DNA of 64,000 nt, taken from positions 1,736,001 to 1,800,000 of the forward strand of contig JAXGYX010000001.1 in NCBI GenBank assembly GCA_040772065.1, written 5' to 3'. The position numbers and the translations under genes were made by a program. Source of the stretch: JAXGYX01 sp040772065. Lineage in GTDB: Bacteria > Bacillota > Clostridia > Saccharofermentanales > Fastidiosipilaceae. This document shows, in pieces, positions 58,685 to 64,000 of the stretch. Within the stretch, counting starts at the first letter, position 1. Every line of letters starts with the position of its first letter. A model generated the notes under the pieces. The model did no database searches, was not told where the DNA came from, and was given only the letters and a program-made list of their open reading frames with translations.

Positions 58685-60157
58685 GAGTGTATAAATAACT
58701 TTGTGTAAGTCATCAGCTGGTAAAATAGAAACTAGTTGGAGGACAGAACAATGGCCAGACGCGAACGAAAATCAGACCGACTACCGGAAGGGTGGCTACA
58801 GGGATTCATAGAAGCCTACGACATCCAGACTACTGACGACATTAAAGAGGCTCTAAAAGACCTTGTTGGTGGCACGATAGAAACGATGATGGAGGCAGAA
58901 CTGGAAACTGATCTGGGTTATGCCAAGCACGACAAAGAGAACAAAAAGACAAACAACAGTCGAAATGGCAGCTCATCGAAAACGCTACGCACGGAATATG
59001 GCGATGTAACAATCGCTGTTCCCCGAGACCGTGAAAGTGAATTTGAGCCAAAGATCGTTCCCAAGCACCAGCGGGAGATCAAAGGTCTGGATAAACAGAT
59101 CATCTCAATGTATGCCAAAGGCATGAGTACAAGGGATATCTCAGCTCACATCGAATCCTTGTATGGAGCGGAAATTTCGGCGGAAACCATTTCCAAGATC
59201 ACAGATAAAATTCTGCCGGAAATTAAGGAATGGCAGAATCGTCCACTCAAGCCGTTGTATGCCCTGATGTTCTTTGACGCGATCCACTATCCGGTACGGA
59301 CAGAAGGCATGGTACGACAACGCGCCGTCTATATCGCGATTGGCGTGGACATGAATGGTGAGCGAGACGTCTGCGGCCTATGGATTGGCGAAGCTGAAAG
59401 CAGCAAATATTGGCTGAGCTGTATGAACGAAATGAAAAATCGCGGTGTCCGCGATATTTTGATCTGTTCAGTCGATGGTCTGAGCGGATTTAATGAGGCG
59501 ATTCACGCAGTCTATCCCCAAACGGATATCCAGCGATGCATCGTACACCAGGTCCGAAACTCCATGCGTTATGTCCCCTATAAGGACCTGAAACTCTACA
59601 CCTCAGACATGAAACGAATTTATCAGGCGCCAACGGAAGAAGTCGGTCTGATGGAGCTGGACGCGTTTGAGGAAAAATGGGGTAAAAAATACCCAGCAGC
59701 TCTGAAATCCTGGCGTGACAACTGGACAGAGCTCAGCACCTTTTTTAAGTATCCACCCGAAATTCGTAAGCTCATTTACACGACGAACAGAATTGAGAGT
59801 TTCAATCGAGGCCTGCGAAAAGTCACCAAAAGCAAGGCCGCCTACCCGTCCGATACCGCCTTGCTCAAATCCTTGTATCTGGCGATTCAGGACATCACCG
59901 CAAAATGGGGTAAGATTCAAGGCTGGGCCGGCATATTTGGGCAGCTGATGATTATCTTTGAAGACCGTATCCAGCCGGGAGACTACAACTGATTGCAGAT
60001 TCAGATACTGTTTAACTTTACGGGCAGCACATGCTCCTGTTAAACTATGCTAACGTAAAATCACCTGCCTAACGCTGATAAACAGGCAACAAGCAGGCGA
60101 TTTGACACATGATCATTTGATTACTACTGATGAATACACAAAGTATCTGATACTCCC
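58685..60157 (+). mobile_element. Complete IS256-family insertion sequence (1473 bp)
   Basis: Imperfect terminal inverted repeats begin at 58685 and 60157; when the right end is reverse-complemented both share a G-x-G start and the core ACTTTGTGTA followed by TCATCAG, with one indel. A complete DDE transposase gene lies between. The element is flanked by GGCGGCTT on both sides. Two inverted repeats (60010-60045 and about 60058-60103) lie after the transposase. The intact gene and perfect target duplication suggest recent insertion. Confidence 0.93.
58751..59992 (+). CDS. IS256-family transposase
   Basis: A 413-aa Mutator/IS256 type DDE transposase. Catalytic residues are Asp in MFFDAIHYPV near residue 176, Asp in CSVDGLSGF near residue 241 and Glu in TNRIESFNRGLRKVTK near residue 348, with the QRCIVHQVRNS motif between the second and third. 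The ATG at 58751 has GGAGG 8 bases upstream; a TTG start 15 bases earlier would lie on that ribosome site. Full length and intact, so probably active. Confidence 0.96.
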   Translation: MARRERKSDRLPEGWLQGFIEAYDIQTTDDIKEALKDLVGGTIETMMEAELETDLGYAKHDKENKKTNNSRNGSSSKTLRTEYGDVTIAVPRDRESEFEPKIVPKHQREIKGLDKQIISMYAKGMSTRDISAHIESLYGAEISAETISKITDKILPEIKEWQNRPLKPLYALMFFDAIHYPVRTEGMVRQRAVYIAIGVDMNGERDVCGLWIGEAESSKYWLSCMNEMKNRGVRDILICSVDGLSGFNEAIHAVYPQTDIQRCIVHQVRNSMRYVPYKDLKLYTSDMKRIYQAPTEEVGLMELDAFEEKWGKKYPAALKSWRDNWTELSTFFKYPPEIRKLIYTTNRIESFNRGLRKVTKSKAAYPSDTALLKSLYLAIQDITAKWGKIQGWAGIFGQLMIIFEDRIQPGDYN

Positions 60158-63100
60158 GGCGGCTTTGAGCGTTTCGGCCCGCGGCGCCTCTTTCTCTTCC
60201 TTCGCCTCCGCTTTTTCCAGGGAGGCGAACATGCGTCGTAAAATCGAGGGAATCCGGTTGGCTTCGGTCCCGACTCCGTTCAGTCTGACGGTGGGGAAAC
60301 GCCCACTGACGCTAAACACAAACGCGCCTTTGTACGCGGGAAGGTCCAGCAGCAAAGACAAACGCCGCAGATCCGCCTGTGTTTGACGTCCACAAGTCAT
60401 CACAACGCTATTTTTTTGATGTGCCACCTTGCTAAAACCGGACTGATTGGCTTGAGCCCGAACATAGGATAGGTCGGCCAAAGTGATGACCGCCAGCGGA
60501 AGGTCGCCGTATCGATCGGTAAGCTCATCAATCACATCATCGTAGTCCGCCAGATTGCGGATCAAACTGATGCGCCGGTAAACATCGACGCGCTCACCTT
60601 CATCCGAAATATACTCAGAGGTGAGGTAGGCGTCGATCTGCAGATCAATCAATGTGTCCAGCGGAGCGCCTGACTCATCGACGACGGCCGGAAGACCGTC
60701 CACCTCAGCTGCCTGGATGCTTTTGATCTCCTCCTCCAGCATGCGGCAATAAAGATCGTAACCGATCGCGTCCAACTGCCCATGTTGTTCGGCCCCTAAC
60801 AGATTTCCCGCTCCCCGAACCTCAAGATCACGTAGGGCGATCCGAAAACCGGCGCCTAGTTCGGTGTAGTCGCGGATGGCGGTCAGCCGCTTGGCGGACT
60901 CCTCGGAAATCACTTTGTTACGCATATATGTGATGTACGCATAGGCCTGCCGACTTGAGCGCCCCACGCGGCCACGCAGTTGGTACAGCTGGGACAAGCC
61001 CATACGGTCGGCGTTTTCCACAATAATGGTATTGACGTTGGGCATGTCAATGCCGGATTCAATGATCGTCGTGCAAACCATGATGTCGAACTCGCCCATG
61101 ATGAACGACTCAATCACCGACTCCAGCTGATTTTCCATCATTTTACCGTGTGCGACGGCAACCCGGGCTCCCGGTATCGCGGCTTGAATCCACTCCGCTT
61201 TTTCATGTATGTGCCGAGTGTCATTGAATAAATAGAAGGTCTGCCCATCACGTTCCAGCTCACGGTTGATACCCTCGACAACCAGCTCTTCGTCAAATTC
61301 CATGACATACGTTTGGATAGAGCGCCGGTCTTCCGGCGGCTCTTCTATGATGCTGATGTCTCGAATGCCCGACATGGACATGTGCAACGTCCGCGGGATC
61401 GGAGTGGCGCTCAGACTCAGCACATCGACCGTGGGGTTGATGTTCTTCATTTTTTCTTTGTGATCCACACCAAAGCGCTGTTCCTCGTCGACGATCAGCA
61501 AGCCCAAATCCTTAAACGAAACATCTTTTGACAGCAGACGATGCGTGCCGATCACCACGTCGATCTCGCCCGACGCAAGACCTCTAATTGTGCGATCTAA
61601 ATCTTTTTTCGACGCGAAACGACTCAGCAGCCCAACCCTCACCGGAAAATCCGCTATGCGTTCCATGAAATTATCATAATGCTGTTGAGTCAAAACGGTG
61701 GTGGGCGCCAACATCGCGACCTGCTTGCCGTTCATCACCGCTTTAAAGATCGCGCGAAACGCCACCTCGGTCTTGCCGAAACCGACGTCGCCGCACAGCA
61801 ATCGATCCATCACCCGTTCCGATTCCATATCCGCTGTAATCTCGCGGATGCAACGTAGCTGATCCTCGGTCTCCTCATATGGGAAACTGGCCGCGAACTC
61901 CCGATCCCAGGTCGTGTCCGCCGCGAATGTGAAACCTTGCATTTTTTGACGTTTCGCATACAACGAGACCAGATCGGTCGCCAAAGCGCGTATGCTGGTT
62001 TTCGCCCGCTCTTTCAAGCGCGACCAGTCTTTGCCGCCAAGCTTTGACAGCTTTGGTTTTTTATCCCCCGAGCCAATGTGTTTTTGTAGCTGATCCAGAG
62101 CTTTCATCGGCAGGTATACGACATCCTCGTTCGCGTACATGACCTTAATATAATCCTTGCGCACACCGTCAGTTTCAAGATTCACCAGGCCCTCATACCT
62201 GCCGATCCCATACCCCTCATGCACAACCGCATCCCCGACCCGTAAATCGCTAAACAGATCAATTTTTTGACCTTGCATGCCTGATGACACACGGCGGCGT
62301 CGACGCCGATCCGAGCCAAACACATCCTGCGATCCAATCACCATCAAACCAATCGCAGGATATTCAAAACCTCTCGCCAGTTCGGCGTGAATCAAATTCG
62401 CTCCGGTCTCATACTCGGTGAACAGATCGTTCAGTTTCTCACGCCGCTCAGTCGACGTGCTGGTGATATAGGTCAGCTGACCCGCGTTTTGCCTACGTCT
62501 CAACGTGTCGATCAACTGTTTTTCCCTGCCACGGAAACTATCAATATCCCGCCCAATGATTTGGATATTTTTCGCTCCGGGAAAACCATTTCCGGACACA
62601 CCAATCGTCGTCAACGATATGACGCGTTCCAGTTTGTCCAGCTGTCGGAACGGCTGAGCCGGATTGATCAATGCTTTCTCCGCAAGCGGGATCGACTGAC
62701 CTTTTTTAGAATATACCCTCAATTGCTCGATCTGTTCGGCTGAGAATCGGTCGACCCGCTCTCTCACACGGATCGGCTCGTCCACAAAGATCAGGTGATC
62801 GGCCTGAATCACATAGTCTAAAATTCCTGTTTGTTCGGGCTCGAGGTAATTTTGCCAGCGATCCAATCCTGGGAAATCCCGCCCCGCTTGGACAAAGTCC
62901 GCGTCATGTTCACAAAGCTGCTCCATATCGTTGCGAGCTTTGATCGTTGTGTCCTCCGCCTTCATCTCGGTGGCGCGGCGCTTGGCGTAGCGTCTGATTT
63001 TATCTGCGATGATCCCTCGCTCGATCTCGTCGATAATCACTTCACGGGCTGGCGGCACGGTTATCTCTCGAAGATTTTCCAATGAGCGCTGTGAGGAAAT

Positions 63101-63772
63101 ATCAAAACTGCGAATCAAATCGACATCCGTGTCAAAGTAAGACACACGATAGCCGGTGCCTTCACCTGTGCCAAACCGGTTGTCCAGGATGCCCACCGGC
63201 ATCACATCCACGATGTCACCTCTGCGCGCGACCTGACCCGGAGCATCCACCCGGTTGACCGTCTCATAGCCCGCGGCAACGAGACGCCTCAGTAAGTGCT
63301 CCGGTCCCCCATCCACGTCACCTTGGCGCACACTGACAGTTGTCCGGGCAAATCTTTGAGGTGAGGGAATCGGCTGTACCAGCGCCGGTGCGGCGATGAC
63401 CAGCACCCGAATCTCACCGCTGAGCAATGCGAACAAAGTGCCGATCCGATCATGTTCGCTTTCTCTGCCGGCGGCGTCCATCAAAGTCCAGCCGAAATCG
63501 CGGGTTTTCCAGATACGAAGGTGATCGGGATTTGACATCATCGCCTGCAGCGTCTCGCTCATTGTGCGTGCCCGCATGATATCAGAGACGACAAGGCAGA
63601 CCGGCCGTGAACGAGCGGTCGAGGCGGCGAGCGCTAAAAAAGCTTTCAGCCCATCCGAAGGTCCATGCACATTGACAGCTGAGACAGCGCTCGCGTCCAG
63701 CAGTTCGCGAAACGCCTGATCGCGTTCAGCCAGTTTAAGTATGGTGGGAAAGTCAACAATAGGTTCCGACAT
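60113..63772 (-). CDS. mfd: Transcription-repair coupling factor, 3' end altered by IS insertion
   Basis: Mfd removes stalled RNA polymerase and brings in the UvrA repair machinery. The 1219-aa frame has the UvrB-homology part (residues about 20-300), the RNA polymerase-interacting domain near residues 495-570 (VGDAVVHEGYGIGRYEGL is its typical start), the RecG-like motor with Walker A GDVGFGKTEVA near residue 660, DEEQ near residue 763 and GRVGRSSRQAYAY near residue 935, and a C-terminal TRCF domain. The last 14 residues (GSIRYFVYSSVVIK) are encoded by the right end of the insertion sequence and replace 16 native residues. All motor motifs precede the break, so function is likely kept. Confidence 0.96.
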   Translation of the reverse strand: MSEPIVDFPTILKLAERDQAFRELLDASAVSAVNVHGPSDGLKAFLALAASTARSRPVCLVVSDIMRARTMSETLQAMMSNPDHLRIWKTRDFGWTLMDAAGRESEHDRIGTLFALLSGEIRVLVIAAPALVQPIPSPQRFARTTVSVRQGDVDGGPEHLLRRLVAAGYETVNRVDAPGQVARRGDIVDVMPVGILDNRFGTGEGTGYRVSYFDTDVDLIRSFDISSQRSLENLREITVPPAREVIIDEIERGIIADKIRRYAKRRATEMKAEDTTIKARNDMEQLCEHDADFVQAGRDFPGLDRWQNYLEPEQTGILDYVIQADHLIFVDEPIRVRERVDRFSAEQIEQLRVYSKKGQSIPLAEKALINPAQPFRQLDKLERVISLTTIGVSGNGFPGAKNIQIIGRDIDSFRGREKQLIDTLRRRQNAGQLTYITSTSTERREKLNDLFTEYETGANLIHAELARGFEYPAIGLMVIGSQDVFGSDRRRRRRVSSGMQGQKIDLFSDLRVGDAVVHEGYGIGRYEGLVNLETDGVRKDYIKVMYANEDVVYLPMKALDQLQKHIGSGDKKPKLSKLGGKDWSRLKERAKTSIRALATDLVSLYAKRQKMQGFTFAADTTWDREFAASFPYEETEDQLRCIREITADMESERVMDRLLCGDVGFGKTEVAFRAIFKAVMNGKQVAMLAPTTVLTQQHYDNFMERIADFPVRVGLLSRFASKKDLDRTIRGLASGEIDVVIGTHRLLSKDVSFKDLGLLIVDEEQRFGVDHKEKMKNINPTVDVLSLSATPIPRTLHMSMSGIRDISIIEEPPEDRRSIQTYVMEFDEELVVEGINRELERDGQTFYLFNDTRHIHEKAEWIQAAIPGARVAVAHGKMMENQLESVIESFIMGEFDIMVCTTIIESGIDMPNVNTIIVENADRMGLSQLYQLRGRVGRSSRQAYAYITYMRNKVISEESAKRLTAIRDYTELGAGFRIALRDLEVRGAGNLLGAEQHGQLDAIGYDLYCRMLEEEIKSIQAAEVDGLPAVVDESGAPLDTLIDLQIDAYLTSEYISDEGERVDVYRRISLIRNLADYDDVIDELTDRYGDLPLAVITLADLSYVRAQANQSGFSKVAHQKNSVVMTCGRQTQADLRRLSLLLDLPAYKGAFVFSVSGRFPTVRLNGVGTEANRIPSILRRMFASLEKAEAKEEKEAPRAETLKAAGSIRYFVYSSVVIK
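60158..60165. repeat. Target site duplication, right copy
   Basis: GGCGGCTT, the second copy of the duplication, located inside the mfd frame (codons for KAA region on the minus strand). Confidence 0.88.
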
Positions 63773-63778
63773 GACGAA

Positions 63779-64000
63779 TCACCGATCTTCTTTTGGATTC
63801 AGTTTGCGTCTGTTAATCCGGTTCATTGCAAATTGAATATCTTTTTCCATGGCGAACGCTACCGCCTCACAACAATCACTCAGCGCCTCTTCCATAAGAG
63901 GCCGCTCGTCGGCGGTAATGCTCGACAACACATAATCGATGATATCCCAATTCGGAGGGAGCGGACCGATTCCGATCCGGATACGTGGAAAATCAGTTCC
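63779..64000 (-). CDS. pth: Peptidyl-tRNA hydrolase, C-terminal part
   Basis: The frame enters from the window edge and ends with TGA at 63781-63779. The start of the visible part, TDFPRIRIGIGP, is the conserved F-x-R-(I/L)-R-(I/V)-G-(I/V)-G motif of peptidyl-tRNA hydrolase, followed by the usual spacing to WDIIDYVLSSITADE and a C-terminal helix (EEALSDCCEAVAFAMEK). About 73 residues are visible. The gap to the mfd start is only 6 bases; pth-mfd is a classic conserved gene pair in Bacillota. Confidence 0.93.
   Translation of the reverse strand, partial: GTDFPRIRIGIGPLPPNWDIIDYVLSSITADERPLMEEALSDCCEAVAFAMEKDIQFAMNRINRRKLNPKEDR

Noticed and set aside
1..64000. tRNA or rRNA genes
   Set aside because: No cloverleaf with TTCGA-type T-loop and CCA context and no rRNA-like stretch was noticed; small tRNAs could still be missed by eye.

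Overview
The window looks like the chromosome of a Gram-positive, Clostridia-type Bacillota carrying a large prophage. Genes have AGGAGG-type ribosome sites, and the phage proteins are of the HK97 siphovirus type found in low-GC Gram-positives. Species cannot be fixed from the sequence. By eye, the chromosomal genes to the right of about 45.2 kb look richer in GC than the phage, and the restriction island inside the phage looks the most AT-rich.

Bases 1 to about 45.25 kb are a prophage whose left end lies outside the window. On the minus strand, read from high to low coordinates: sigma-like regulator, DUF4406, primase-helicase, VRR-NUC nuclease, SNF2-type helicase, two sigma-region-4-like regulators, HNH nuclease, small terminase, S-adenosylmethionine synthetase with a ParB-methyltransferase, several small proteins, large terminase, portal, ClpP-type protease, capsid, connectors, tail tube, frameshifted tail chaperone, tape measure, distal tail and receptor-binding proteins. 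Lysis genes would lie beyond base 1. On the plus strand at 35.5-41 kb sit an antirepressor, DUF2800, DUF2815 and DNA polymerase A. Three serine recombinase-family genes (41.1-44.6 kb) follow, close to the 3' end of an rlmD/rumA-like gene, a known target of elements with recombinase triplets.

Between the two arms (25.8-35.35 kb) is a type I restriction-modification operon: HTH regulator, hsdM, hsdS, hsdR, a YgjP-type metallopeptidase and a large ImmA/IrrE-type metallopeptidase. It has a clear promoter at one end and a terminator at the other. Beside it, at 25.50-25.76 kb, is a gene-free stretch folded into many nested inverted repeats, a candidate structured RNA. A 44-base intergenic element occurs three times in the phage with no gaps, each copy followed by a hairpin of different sequence. 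A second, 71-base leader repeat occurs twice.

From 45.26 to 64 kb is chromosome: rlmD-like methyltransferase, class A penicillin-binding protein, proB, dCMP deaminase, a CtpE-like P-type ATPase, a Yip1-like membrane protein, a UBA-DUF4342 protein, a PlsC-type acyltransferase, an NAD(P)/FAD oxidoreductase, mfd and the end of pth. A complete IS256-family element (58685-60157, 8-bp target duplication) has inserted in the 3' end of mfd. The lost end of mfd is still readable, in frame, on the other side of the element.
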